From Phycisphaerales bacterium (GTDB taxonomy: Bacteria; Planctomycetota; Phycisphaerae; Phycisphaerales; UBA1924), in NCBI GenBank assembly GCA_020849105.1, contig JADLGW010000058.1, positions 62,001 through 126,000 on the forward strand: DNA of 64,000 nucleotides, given 5' to 3'. The position numbers were made by a program, and so were the translations under genes. This document shows positions 24,688 to 33,640 of this stretch, piece after piece (positions within the stretch are counted from its first letter, which is position 1; every line of letters begins with the position of its first letter). A model generated the notes under the pieces. The model saw nothing but the letters and a program-made list of their open reading frames with translations, searched no databases and was not told the DNA's origin.

Positions 24688-25782
24688 TCACGCCCCCACG
24701 TTCAGCACCACCTTGATCCCCTCCCCCGTCATCATGGTCCTGAACGCCCGCTCGAAGTCCTCCAGCGGGAACTCGTGCGTGATGATCTCGTCCAGTTCCA
24801 GGCGCCCCGAGAGCAGCAACTCCTCCATCTGGTACCAGGTCTCGAACATCTTCCGACCGTTGATCCCCAGCACCGTGCAGCCCTTGAAGATGATGTGCTC
24901 GTTGAAGTCGAAGGTGACCTGCTTGGCGGGCAGCCCCAGCAGCGCCGCCGTCCCGCCGCTGCGCAGGGCCCGGAACCCCTGGATCATCGCCGACTCGGCC
25001 CCGGACATCTCCAGCAGCACGTCCACGCCCTCGCCGCGGGTCGCCCTGCGCACGTCCGAGATGAACCCGTCGCCCTTCCGCGCGTCGTAGGCCTCGACCG
25101 CCCCCAGTTTCCTGGCCAGCGCCAGCCGGGCCGGGTTGACGTCCGTGCAGAAGATGCGGCTGGCCCCCGCCGCCTTCGCGACTGTCACCCCCATCAGCCC
25201 GATGATCCCGACCCCGCTCACCAGCACGGAGCGCGCCGACACGCCCGCCGCCATCACCGTGTGCACGGCGTTGCCCAGCGGGTCCAGCACCGCGGCCACC
25301 TTGTCGGGGATCGAGGGGTGCACCGGCCACACGTTCTCCTCCGGCACGACGACGTAGTCCGCGAAGCACCCGTCGCGGTCGATCCCGATGATCCGCGTGT
25401 CGCTGGCGATGTGGGCGTTGCCCGTCCGCGAGTTGTAGTCCAGCCCCGCGGTGATGTGCCCCTCGGCCGACACCCGCAGCCCCGGCTGGTACTTCGTGAC
25501 CGCGGGCCCCACCGCCTCGATCGTCCCCACGAACTCGTGCCCGGTGACGATGCCGACGGGGATGCGCCCCGCCGCCCACTGGTCCCATTCCCAGATGTGC
25601 CGGTCCGTCCCGCAGATGCCGGCCTTCTTCACGCGGATCAGCACGTCCCGCGGCCCGGGCACCGGCCTGTTCCTCTGCCCGTCGAACTTCAGCCCGACGC
25701 CCGCGTGGTGCTTGTAGAGGCACCGCATCGTGGGCTTGGGCGTCACGGGGACCTGGACGGCCGGCTTGGCGATGGTGGTCAT
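24688..25782 (-). CDS. tdh: L-threonine 3-dehydrogenase-like zinc alcohol dehydrogenase lacking the structural-zinc cysteines
   Basis: This 364-residue protein aligns with Tdh throughout. It has the catalytic zinc site CGTDRHIWEWDQWA (Cys about 57) with GHEF (about 81-84), the NAD fold VLVSGVGIIGLMGVTVAKAA, and the family segments LDPLGNAVHT and GINGRKMFETWYQMEELL. Tdh oxidises threonine to 2-amino-3-ketobutyrate. Where E. coli Tdh has CGHCRNC and a later Cys holding a structural zinc, this protein reads TAGLDYNSRTGNAHIAS (about 111-127): all four Cys are replaced. The reaction is therefore likely kept but the fold is stabilised differently, or the substrate has changed. The ATG at 25782 has TACGCT 6 bases upstream. 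It is downstream of and co-directional with the secreted genes at 25.8-28.4 kb. Confidence 0.88.
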   Translation of the reverse strand: MTTIAKPAVQVPVTPKPTMRCLYKHHAGVGLKFDGQRNRPVPGPRDVLIRVKKAGICGTDRHIWEWDQWAAGRIPVGIVTGHEFVGTIEAVGPAVTKYQPGLRVSAEGHITAGLDYNSRTGNAHIASDTRIIGIDRDGCFADYVVVPEENVWPVHPSIPDKVAAVLDPLGNAVHTVMAAGVSARSVLVSGVGIIGLMGVTVAKAAGASRIFCTDVNPARLALARKLGAVEAYDARKGDGFISDVRRATRGEGVDVLLEMSGAESAMIQGFRALRSGGTAALLGLPAKQVTFDFNEHIIFKGCTVLGINGRKMFETWYQMEELLLSGRLELDEIITHEFPLEDFERAFRTMMTGEGIKVVLNVGA

Positions 25783-25788
25783 GCCCCA

Positions 25789-25794
25789 AGCGTA
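25789..25794 (-). promoter_or_regulatory. -10-like hexamer for leaderless tdh
   Basis: TACGCT on the minus strand ends 6 bases before the ATG at 25782. Confidence 0.35.
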
Positions 25795-25814
25795 GGTGGT
25801 CGGCGGATGCCCCT

Positions 25815-27373
25815 TCAGTTGCCGTGGATCAGGTAGACGTAGCCGTCCACGGCGGGCTCGGAGCCGCCGGTGCCGACTCCCTCGCACTTCAGCGCGAAGG
25901 TGGGGCGTATGCGGTAGTCCCAGCCGACCTTGAAGTCGAACTCCGTCTTGGCCGTGATGTAGATGTCGCGGTGATTGTCCGGGTCACGGGTGTACGTGAA
26001 ATCGCCAGTCGGAGCGTTTCCCAGTTGCCTGTCCCCGCCTCGGCCCAGTCGATCACGAACGGGGCCGAACCGGTCGCCCAGAACACCGGGCCGTAGTGCG
26101 AGAACAGCACGGTCGTCGTGGAGTTCAGCACCGCCAGGCTCTCGCCGTTCTCCGGGAAACTCTCCAGGTCGTGCAGGCTGTAGGGAACCAGCCCGACCGC
26201 GCCCCCGCCGAGCGTGCCGGACAGGTTGTCGTAGTGCGGAGCCGGGCTTAGTGTCACCTGGCTTCCAGGTGGCCCGACCTTGATCGTACCGGACCACGGG
26301 GCGGAGCCATTGAGCGAGTTCAGGTCCACCTGCCCCGCGAGCGAGCCGAAGGTCATCGTCCGGCCAGCGCCCCACCCCTGACCGATCTTGATCCGCCGCC
26401 CCGCCGGGAGTGACCCGATCGTGACGTTCGTCGCGGCGAGATAGTTCTTGAAGACGGCATCCGCGTTGAGAGCCCCTTTCACGAGCAGGCCCGCGGTGGT
26501 CCCGGTGACGCTGTCCATGATGCCCGTGGTGATGCTGCCGGTGAACGAGCCGGCGCCGGCGGCGGCGCCCGTGGTTTCGACGCGGCGGATGGCGCCGAGC
26601 GACGCGGCGGTCGTCTCGAGGTTGGCCCAAATGGATTTCGCCGTGACCGACTGAATCTCATTGATTGCCTTGAGAGTCGCGGGATTGCTCGATGAGCCGA
26701 TGTCACCGCCGGCAATGATCTTGCCGATGAGCGACGCGCCAGGCCCCAACGTGCTCGTCGCGATGTTGCCAAGGAAGTTGTTGCCGCAGTTGATTTCCAG
26801 CACCTCGGGCTGCAGGATCGAGCCGCCCGAAATCGCTTCAAAACTGGCGAAGATGTCCCCAGTGTAACCGGACACGCCGGTATCCTTGGGTATCTGCATG
26901 TTGGCAATTCGCTGCGCCCGAAAGAAACCCGGGATGCTGCTGGTCCCGAGTTGCCCTACGCGAATCGCTGAAATCGAGAGGTCCGCGTTCCCACTCGACT
27001 TTGAGATTTCCCAAAGAGTGGGGATTGTGTCGTTCTGGTCGTCGGGTGTCACCGTGACTACCACGTAGTCCTTCGTATCCGTCCCGCGATTCGCGTCCAC
27101 TCGAACCCACTCGATGCTCTGTCCGGGCAGGATCGCCTTGACAGTCACGAAGTAGGCTTCCGGGATGCTGGAGTTCAGGTTGTGGACCGTCGCTGGAATG
27201 CTGACGGTCCACAGGCCTGGCGCTCCGTTGATGACGATGTTGCCGAACTGGCCTTGGCAGGTCGGGCAGCTGCCCTGACTCGACGTAACCGTGATCCATC
27301 CGTTGTCTGCTTGCGCAAGGCACCGGGCGCCGGGGAGGATTACGAGCAATGCAACTGCGAGCGAATACTTCAT
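25815..27373 (-). CDS. Secreted beta-rich protein of unknown function with an apparent frameshift near its 3' end
   Basis: From the ATG at 27373 (GGAGAAG upstream) the protein has a signal peptide (MKYSLAVALLVILPGARCLA). About 450 residues of Gly/Asn/Thr/Ile-rich repeats follow (for example IATSTLGPGASLIGKIIAGG), typical of a parallel beta-helix or adhesin-like surface protein. Around 26005-26025 coding quality moves to another frame. The first frame gives NWETLR and then low-complexity Arg/Ser/Thr residues, whereas the second continues TGDFTYTRDPDNHRDIYITA and ends DGYVYLIHGN at 25815. One missing or extra base explains this; it could be a sequencing error. The ATG overlaps the stop of the upstream gene (ATGA), so the two are translationally coupled. 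Confidence 0.68.
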
Positions 27374-28356
27374 CGTCTTCTCCGTTGCGCGAAACAAGCC
27401 GCCGCAAACAAGAACATGGCAGCGCCGGGCTCGGGGATCGCCGACGCAATCCGAAGACCGGCGATCGGCTGACCCATCGGCATGGCCGACACGCCAAGCG
27501 CGTCAATAAGATCCATGTCCAGTTCACCACGATACACGGATCCGAGGGCGGTCCGCAAGTTGTACGTGCTCCACGGCTCCTCCGTCCATTCGCGCACGCC
27601 GCCGGAGGCGTCGAGCAGGTCCCACGGCGTCGTGGTCCATGGATACGACCCCGCGTCCATGCCCTGCTCACCGGGTGGGATGCCGATGCCGGCGTTGGTC
27701 TCTCCGCCCGCGCCCGGCGGCCCGCTCAGCAGCGTCGCGTTGCTGCCCCCCGGGTTCAGCCAGTAGCCCTCCTCTCCCGGGCCGTACCGGTCCGGGTCGT
27801 AGTACACACCCTTGAACCACTCGTCGAGGGACGGGATCCAGAACTTCGCGTCCGGGTTGTGCGTGTGCTGGTCGTTCAGTTGTCCGGTCTTGGGATTCTG
27901 TGTAAACGTCGACGTGTCGTACGCGCCGTTCTGGAACGCCCACGCGCCGGTGGCCTGCCCGTTGTGGAGCCAGTTGCAATACCGGGCCGCCATGCGCCAA
28001 CTCATCTCAACCGGGAAGTTCTCCTGCCCCGGGATGATCGCGTAGCCCTTGGGGCCCGGCAGGATCGACCAGCTCGTCAGTTCCGGGTCGCTCGGAGTGC
28101 CGGTCCAGTATGGTGAGTAGGCCTGCACAAAGGGCAGCCACTGGCTCGCCGTGATCTCCGTCCGCGAGAGGCGGAACTCGTACCCTACCGCGCCGCGCGC
28201 GATCCACGGGCGCTGCGGCACCTCGCTGGGAATCGTGTTGCGGTTCCCGGGCGCGCCGATCGTCACGAAGTCGATGCCGTAGCTCGGCGGGGCCTGCGCG
28301 ACGCACGAACAGGTGGCGACGAGCCCGGCCAGAATGGCGGTTCCCGGTGAGTGCAT
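27370..28356 (-). CDS. Secreted SUMF1/FGE-sulfatase-fold protein with PEP-CTERM tail
   Basis: The 328-residue protein has a signal peptide (MHSPGTAILAGLVATCSCVA). Its formylglycine-generating-enzyme-like fold includes YEFRLSRTEITASQWLPFVQ, VEMSWRMAARYCNWLHNG, WIPSLDEWFKGVYYDP and DASGGVREWTEEPW. The C-terminal tail IPEPGAAMFLFAAACFAQRR fits PEP-CTERM. Many secreted members of this fold are not sulfatase-activating enzymes but binding or structural proteins, so catalysis is not claimed. The start codon has TACAGT 5 bases upstream. Its stop overlaps the start of the next gene, and the pair probably forms one surface unit. Confidence 0.85.
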   Translation of the reverse strand: MHSPGTAILAGLVATCSCVAQAPPSYGIDFVTIGAPGNRNTIPSEVPQRPWIARGAVGYEFRLSRTEITASQWLPFVQAYSPYWTGTPSDPELTSWSILPGPKGYAIIPGQENFPVEMSWRMAARYCNWLHNGQATGAWAFQNGAYDTSTFTQNPKTGQLNDQHTHNPDAKFWIPSLDEWFKGVYYDPDRYGPGEEGYWLNPGGSNATLLSGPPGAGGETNAGIGIPPGEQGMDAGSYPWTTTPWDLLDASGGVREWTEEPWSTYNLRTALGSVYRGELDMDLIDALGVSAMPMGQPIAGLRIASAIPEPGAAMFLFAAACFAQRRRR

Positions 28357-28361
28357 GCCCG

Positions 28362-28367
28362 ACTGTA
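28362..28367 (-). promoter_or_regulatory. -10-like hexamer for leaderless SUMF1-like gene
   Basis: TACAGT on the minus strand ends 5 bases before the ATG at 28356. Confidence 0.35.
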
Positions 28368-28543
28368 TCGAATGGCCCGGAGCACACGCCGCCACTTTTT
28401 CCCCGCCGATGCCCGCCGAGCGCACCCGCCGGCCCCTGCGGTCGTACAAACCCCCCGCCCGGCTGTCCGGGAGCGGGGCCACCCACTGAAGGACCGGGGG
28501 GGCCGCGTCTCACCTTCCTGCCTCAGAACCCTCTTCGTTTTCC

Positions 28544-28549
28544 TACACT
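28544..28549 (+). promoter_or_regulatory. -10-like hexamer for leaderless ABC-F gene
   Basis: TACACT ends 5 bases before the ATG at 28555; no Shine-Dalgarno. Confidence 0.35.
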
Positions 28550-28554
28550 CCCCG

Positions 28555-30576
28555 ATGCCGGTTCTCGCCGCGACCAACATCCGCCTGACCTACGGCGACT
28601 CGATCATCCTCGACGGCGTGTCGATCTCCGTGGAGCCGGGGGAGCGCGTCGGGGTGGTGGGGCGGAACGGGACGGGCAAGTCGAGCCTGCTGAAGGTGCT
28701 GGCCGGACTGATCCCGCCGGATGCGGGCAACGTCTCCATCCAGCGCGGCTGCCGGGCGGGCTACCTGAAGCAGGACCCGGACCTCGCCCCCGACGAGACG
28801 CTGCGGGAATCGGCCGAGGGGGCCTTCGACGAACTGCACCGCCTGCACGCGGAACTGCACACAGTCTTCGATGCGATGGCCGCGGCCACGGAGCGCGGCC
28901 AGGACGCGGAGGTGATGCGCCTGCTGAAGGAGCAGGAGCGGCTGGAGAGGCTGGCGGAGGCCGCGGGGGGCTACGCGATCGACCACAAGATCGACGCGGT
29001 GCTGCACGGGCTGGGGTTCACCGACGCCCAGTTCACGATCAGAACGCGGAACCTTTCGGGCGGGCAGCGGGGTCGGCTGGCGCTGGCGCGGCTGCTGCTG
29101 GAGCAGCCGGACGTGCTGCTGCTCGATGAGCCGACCAACCACCTGGACATCGAGGGCCGGTTGTGGCTGGAGGGCTTCCTGACCCGGGAGTACCGCGGGG
29201 CGGTGCTGATGGTCAGCCACGACCGGTACCTGCTGGACCGGGTGGTGACACGGATCGTGGAGACCGAGCAGGCGCGGCTGATCGATTACCCCGGCAACTA
29301 CGCGACCTTCCGCGAACTTCGGGCGGAGCGCCGCACGGCGCAGATGCGGGCCTTCGAGAACCAGCAGACGAAGTTCAGGAAGGAGGAGGCATTCATCCGC
29401 CGGTACAGGGCCGGGCAGCGGGCCAAGCAGGCGCGGGGGCGCCAGTCGAAACTGACACGGGCCAGGGAGGACAGCACCATCGAGCGCCCCATGGAGATGG
29501 CCTCCCTGGACTTCGAACTGCCGCGGGCGGAGCGGACCGGAGACATCGTGCTCGCGGCCCGCGGCATCGGCAAGCGGTACACGCAGCGCACCGAAGACGG
29601 GCGCACGGGCCAGAAGGTGCTGTTCACCGGGATGGACCTGACGATCGGCCGGGGCGAGCGGTGGGGGATCATCGGGCCCAACGGCGCGGGGAAGACGACG
29701 CTGGTTCGGTGCCTGCTGCGCCCGATCGACGCGGCGGGCGGGCTGGAGGCGGACACGGGGCATGTGCGGGCCGGCAGCAACGTGAAGGTCGGCTACTACC
29801 GGCAGAGCCACGAGCACCTGGACTCCGACCAGCAGGTGTACCGGTACCTGCAGAGCGTGATCGCCAAGGAGAACCCGGGGCAGGTACTGAGCGAGCAGCA
29901 GGCGCGGAACCTGGCCGGAGCGTTCCTCTTCAGCGGCGAGGAGCAGGAGCGGCAACTGGGCACGCTCTCCGGCGGGGAACGGAGCCGGGCGGTACTGGCC
30001 GGGCTGCTGGCAAGCGCCAAGAACCTGCTGGTGCTGGACGAGCCGACCAATCACCTGGACATCGACAGTTCCGAGCGGCTGGAGGCGGCGCTGGGGGGTG
30101 AGGGGGGATACGAGGGGGCGATGCTCCTCATCAGCCACGACCGGGCCCTGATCGACGAGACCTGCGACCACCTGATCGTGATGGACGGGCACGGCGGCGC
30201 CAGTGTGTTCCACGGGAACTACACCGAGTGGCACGAGAAGGAATCCCGCCAGTCGGCGGAGGCCGCCCGCGCGGCAGCCGAGGAGCAGCGACGCCGCGAC
30301 GACGCGGAGAAACGCCGGCGACAGGCGGAGGAGCAGAGGGCCGCGAGGGCCCGGCCGGGACCGACGGCCGGAAAACTGGCGAAGATGAAGACGGAGCAGC
30401 TCGAGGCGCGGATCGAGGAGATCGGGGCGCGGATCCGGGCGATCGACGAGTCGTTCAACGATCCGGACGTGTGGTCGGACCAGCGCAGGTGCAACAGGCT
30501 GGGCGATGAGCGCAAGAAACTGGCCGAGGAACTCGAGCCGCTGGAGTTCGAGTGGGTCCAGCGGGCGGAGGGCTAG
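28555..30576 (+). CDS. ABC-F family ATPase (Uup/EttA type)
   Basis: The 673-residue protein has two ATP-binding cassettes without membrane domains. The first has Walker A GRNGTGKSS, signature LSGGQRGRLALARLLL and Walker B LLLDEPTNHLDIEG. The second has GPNGAGKTT, LSGGERSRAVLAGLL and LVLDEPTNHLDIDS. The linker between them (about 240-320) is Arg/Gln-rich and helical, like the P-site tRNA interaction motif. The C-terminus (about 560-673) is a charged coiled coil similar to Uup. Such proteins bind ribosomes and relieve stalling or aid assembly. The ATG at 28555 matches the conserved start. It ends overlapping the convergent acyltransferase stop (shared CTAG). Confidence 0.93.
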   Translation: MPVLAATNIRLTYGDSIILDGVSISVEPGERVGVVGRNGTGKSSLLKVLAGLIPPDAGNVSIQRGCRAGYLKQDPDLAPDETLRESAEGAFDELHRLHAELHTVFDAMAAATERGQDAEVMRLLKEQERLERLAEAAGGYAIDHKIDAVLHGLGFTDAQFTIRTRNLSGGQRGRLALARLLLEQPDVLLLDEPTNHLDIEGRLWLEGFLTREYRGAVLMVSHDRYLLDRVVTRIVETEQARLIDYPGNYATFRELRAERRTAQMRAFENQQTKFRKEEAFIRRYRAGQRAKQARGRQSKLTRAREDSTIERPMEMASLDFELPRAERTGDIVLAARGIGKRYTQRTEDGRTGQKVLFTGMDLTIGRGERWGIIGPNGAGKTTLVRCLLRPIDAAGGLEADTGHVRAGSNVKVGYYRQSHEHLDSDQQVYRYLQSVIAKENPGQVLSEQQARNLAGAFLFSGEEQERQLGTLSGGERSRAVLAGLLASAKNLLVLDEPTNHLDIDSSERLEAALGGEGGYEGAMLLISHDRALIDETCDHLIVMDGHGGASVFHGNYTEWHEKESRQSAEAARAAAEEQRRRDDAEKRRRQAEEQRAARARPGPTAGKLAKMKTEQLEARIEEIGARIRAIDESFNDPDVWSDQRRCNRLGDERKKLAEELEPLEFEWVQRAEG

Positions 30577-31184
30577 CGCCCGCGCGCCGGGACCCCGGCG
30601 ACCGTCACCCCGTCCGGCACGTCGCGCACGACCACCGCGCCGGCGCCGACCGTGCAGCCCACGCCGATGGACAGGTTCGGCAGCACCCGCGCCCCGAGGC
30701 CGACCAGCGTCCCGGCGCCCACGCGGGATCGCCCCCCCAGCACCGCGCCCGGGGCGACGTGCGCGTTGTGGCCGATCCGGCACTCGTGCTCCACGATCGC
30801 TCCGGTGTTGATGATCGCGTGGGGCTCCACGCGGGCGCGGGTATGCACCACGGCACCGGGCGCGACAAACGTTCCCGCGCCCAGCGGAGCGCTCGCCGCG
30901 ACGACCGCCGAAGGGTGCACCACGGACGTGGCCCCGTCCCGCGGCAGGCGGCCCAGTGCCCGATCCCGCAGGGGGATCGCGCCCAGGGCCATGATCCACC
31001 GGCGCCCCGCGATGGCGGCCACGTCCGCCAGCCCGCCCAACCTCGAGGCCGAGGGGTGGCCGGTCGCGAGTGGAGCCCGAGGGTCGTCGTCCAGGAACCC
31101 GGCGATCGTGTGGCCCGCGGCCAGCGCGGCGTCGGCCACCACCAGCGCGTGCCCACCGCCGCCGATCAGGACCAGGTCCGCCAT
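30573..31184 (-). CDS. NeuD/PglD-type sugar O- or N-acyltransferase
   Basis: The 203-residue protein has an N-terminal Rossmann-like segment (LVLIGGGGHALVVADAALAA ... IAGFLDD) and a C-terminal left-handed beta-helix built from hexapeptide repeats (VHPSAVVAASAPLGAGTFVA onward). The catalytic His is likely in VEHECRIGHNAHVAPGA. Family members acetylate amino sugars for glycans or lipopolysaccharide using acetyl-CoA. No sugar-synthesis partner is adjacent; the DegT aminotransferase at 47.9 kb is a possible functional neighbour but distant. Confidence 0.87.
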   Translation of the reverse strand: MADLVLIGGGGHALVVADAALAAGHTIAGFLDDDPRAPLATGHPSASRLGGLADVAAIAGRRWIMALGAIPLRDRALGRLPRDGATSVVHPSAVVAASAPLGAGTFVAPGAVVHTRARVEPHAIINTGAIVEHECRIGHNAHVAPGAVLGGRSRVGAGTLVGLGARVLPNLSIGVGCTVGAGAVVVRDVPDGVTVAGVPARGR

Positions 31185-31245
31185 GGGCGCATCATGCGGC
31201 CCGGGATGCCGCGGTGCAAGTTGGGGTCAGCCGGCGGTCCCGGAT

Positions 31246-32031
31246 TCATCCCGGTCCGCGCATCCGCCGGATCATGTCCCGCATCATCAGTTGCCCGCGC
31301 GACCGCTGCCCGGGGCTGGCGTGGCTGCCCACGTCGTTGTTCAGCAGCACGAAGAGGCGACCCATGGCCCGCACCGGCGGGCCCCCGCCCCGGGCGAACT
31401 CGCGCTTGTCGCGCTCGGCCTGCCGGTGGCCCTCGGCCAGACGCTGGGAGTCCGGGATGTCCCGCGCCTGCCCGGCCACCGTCTCCATCATCTTCGTGAA
31501 CTCGATGAACGCGTGGTCGAGGAAGTCGTCCTTGCCCTCGGCCGGGACGCCCGCGTACTGGGCCGCGTACATGTCCCACACGTCGATCGCCAGTTTTGAT
31601 GCGTTCTTCTCGAGTTGCTCGCGGGCGGCCCCGGCGATCCCCGCGGCGAACGCGGCCATCAGGGCGGAGTCCCCGCTGTTCATGGACTTCAGACGTTCAA
31701 CGAGTATCCCGATCAGTTGCAGCCGCTCCTCGACGGGCAGGTTGTTGAACCGGTCCGTCAGCAGCGTGTAGTCAAAGACTTTCTTCAGATTGCCCTTGCG
31801 GTAGTCGGGCTGCCGCACCGGGCCGAACACCAGCCACGCGGCCCCCGCGAGCACCAGCAGCGTCGGCGCCCCGAACCGCAGGCCGCGCTTCCGCCAGAGC
31901 AGCCGCCGCTGCTCCGTCCCGGTGAAGTAGTCGCGCACGCCGCACCAGACCTCGCTCACGTCCGGGGAGCGCCAGCGCCGCCGCCACAGGCGCGCCCGGG
32001 CGGCCCGGATGACGGTCTCGGCCTCGCTCAC
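31246..32031 (-). CDS. Hypothetical single-pass membrane protein
   Basis: The 261-residue protein has a cytoplasmic basic N-terminus (about 1-50), one transmembrane helix (about 53-70, PTLLVLAGAAWLVFG) and a long helical domain rich in charged residues. That domain contains NLPVEERLQLIGILVERLKS, LEKNASKLAIDVWDMYAA and FLDHAFIEFTKMMETVAGQA. No family recognised. The ATG overlaps the stop of the pilin-like gene upstream (ATGA, 32028-32031), so the two are coupled; a role related to that protein is only a guess. Confidence 0.7.
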   Translation of the reverse strand: MSEAETVIRAARARLWRRRWRSPDVSEVWCGVRDYFTGTEQRRLLWRKRGLRFGAPTLLVLAGAAWLVFGPVRQPDYRKGNLKKVFDYTLLTDRFNNLPVEERLQLIGILVERLKSMNSGDSALMAAFAAGIAGAAREQLEKNASKLAIDVWDMYAAQYAGVPAEGKDDFLDHAFIEFTKMMETVAGQARDIPDSQRLAEGHRQAERDKREFARGGGPPVRAMGRLFVLLNNDVGSHASPGQRSRGQLMMRDMIRRMRGPG

Positions 32032-32714
32032 GGGGCGATCCCCCCGCCGAACGCGACCACGTCCTTGAAGAACGGCCCCAGCAGCCCCGGATCATTGATG
32101 TCCATGCTCCAGTCCGCGTGCAGGTCGCCGTAATACAGGGCGTTGCGGGCGGACCCGGTGCTCCGGAGCTTGTGCCAGTCGCCGGCATCGGTGACGATGG
32201 GCCACGCCCGGTCGTTCTCGTAGGCCTTGGTGACCCCGTACGCGGGGTTGCGGACGAAGATGCCCTCGGCGAAGTCCATGAAGATGCCCGGCGGGTAGTC
32301 GTAACTGACCCCATCCGTTCGCCACTTCGGCTCGAAGCCCAGTTCGGCATCCTCCGACGCGCGGTCGGAGGGGCACCTGTAGGGATCCGTGACAATGAAG
32401 TAGCCGTCGTCGCCCTTTCGCGGCGTCGGCGCGTCAACATAGTCGGCGAGCAGGTCGAGAAGGGAGGGATCGTTCCCGCCCCCGGGTCCCCCCGACCCGT
32501 GCAGCGGGCTGACCCGCGGCAGGAAGTTCTTGTGGTCGTTGAAGTAGACCTGGAACCCGCCCCCGATCCCCTTCAGGTTCGTCAGGCACTTGAGCCGGCG
32601 GGAGGTCTCGCGGGCCCCGCCCAGTGCCGGGATCGTGATGCCGATGAGCAGCGCAATCACGGAGATCGACACCAGCAACTCGATCAGAGTGAACGCCCGA
32701 ATCTTCCCGCGCAC
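32028..32714 (-). CDS. Type II secretion/pilin-like protein with prepilin leader
   Basis: The 228-residue protein has the prepilin peptidase signature immediately after a short basic leader: VRGKIR-AFTLIELLVSISVIALL. This gives a methylated N-terminal helix embedded in the membrane. The remaining globular domain has two Cys and an Asp/Gly-rich C-terminal half (YRCPSDRASED ... RNALYYGDLHADWSMDIND), like the H-X9-DG/DUF1559-type pseudopilins abundant in planctomycetes. I chose the GTG at 32714, with GGGAG upstream; a start at 32816 would put 34 extra residues before the leader. Function beyond a pseudopilin fold is unknown. Confidence 0.85.
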   Translation of the reverse strand: MRGKIRAFTLIELLVSISVIALLIGITIPALGGARETSRRLKCLTNLKGIGGGFQVYFNDHKNFLPRVSPLHGSGGPGGGNDPSLLDLLADYVDAPTPRKGDDGYFIVTDPYRCPSDRASEDAELGFEPKWRTDGVSYDYPPGIFMDFAEGIFVRNPAYGVTKAYENDRAWPIVTDAGDWHKLRSTGSARNALYYGDLHADWSMDINDPGLLGPFFKDVVAFGGGIAP

Positions 32715-32812
32715 TTCTGGTCTCCCGCCGTTGTACGCCCGCCGCGGCCCCGCGTTACAGGGTACCACAGGGGCCGCATATCCCCATGCTCCATCGGCAT
32801 GGTGGGTGTCAC

Positions 32813-33640
32813 TCACGCCAGGAGGGCCCGCACCAGCGCAAGATTCAGGGCGTGCCCGGAGCGGGCGGCGATGACCTCTCCTTGCACCGGCCGGCCGGCC
32901 AGGGCCAGGTCGCCGATCAGGTCCAGGAGTTTGTGCCGCGCCGGCTCGTCCGCGAAACGCAGCGCGTTGTCGATGGGACCGGCCGGGCCGATGACCAGCA
33001 TGTCCCGCGGCGAAAGGTGGCCGAACAATCCGGCCGCACGCATCGCCAGGGCTTCCCGCTCAAGGCAGAACGTGCGGGCGGGGGCGATGTCCCCCGCGTA
33101 GTCATTGCCCGCCGGCCACGACGCGGACTGGGCCGTGATCGGTGACGCGGGGCCGTAGTCCAGTTCGTAGGTGTACCTTGGGCATGCGGCCGGGCGCGCG
33201 ACGATCCGACCGCCGCCGCCCTCAACGACGACCTCGCGTTCGACGACCAGTGGCCGGACAATCCCGGGAATGTCGGTAACGCCGGCCCCAAGGATCGCCT
33301 GAACAAACGGCCCGGCCGAACCGTCGCAGATCGGTGTCTCCTCGGCGGAGAGTTCGATGATCGCATCGGTGACGCCCAGGCCGGTGAGCGCCGAGAGCAC
33401 ATGCTCCGTCGTTGCCGCCGCCGCCGGACCGCGCGCCAGAACGGTGTTGCGGCCGGTGGGGCTCGCGGCCGCGAACGCGGCGAGCGCCGGCACCTCCGGC
33501 CTGCCGGGCAGGTCCATTCGCCGGAAGACGAGCCCCGTACCCGCGGGCGCGGGCCGAAACTCCAGGGTCACGGGGCGCGCCGAGAAGAGCCCGACGCCGG
33601 CCACGTGCGCCGGCCCGGCCACCGTACGCCGCGGGGTCAC
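32813..33640 (-). CDS. lpxC: UDP-3-O-acyl-N-acetylglucosamine deacetylase
   Basis: The 275-residue protein carries the LpxC motifs: TTEHVLSAL (zinc-ligand His about 80), EETPICDGSAGPF, RHKLLDLIGDLALAG (His and Asp zinc ligands) and GHALNLALVRALL (catalytic His). It performs the committed step of lipid A synthesis in the cytoplasm. It is about 30 residues shorter than the E. coli enzyme. The GTG at 33640 overlaps the lpxD stop codon (GTGA). Its presence supports an outer membrane containing lipid A. Confidence 0.94.
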   Translation of the reverse strand: MTPRRTVAGPAHVAGVGLFSARPVTLEFRPAPAGTGLVFRRMDLPGRPEVPALAAFAAASPTGRNTVLARGPAAAATTEHVLSALTGLGVTDAIIELSAEETPICDGSAGPFVQAILGAGVTDIPGIVRPLVVEREVVVEGGGGRIVARPAACPRYTYELDYGPASPITAQSASWPAGNDYAGDIAPARTFCLEREALAMRAAGLFGHLSPRDMLVIGPAGPIDNALRFADEPARHKLLDLIGDLALAGRPVQGEVIAARSGHALNLALVRALLA

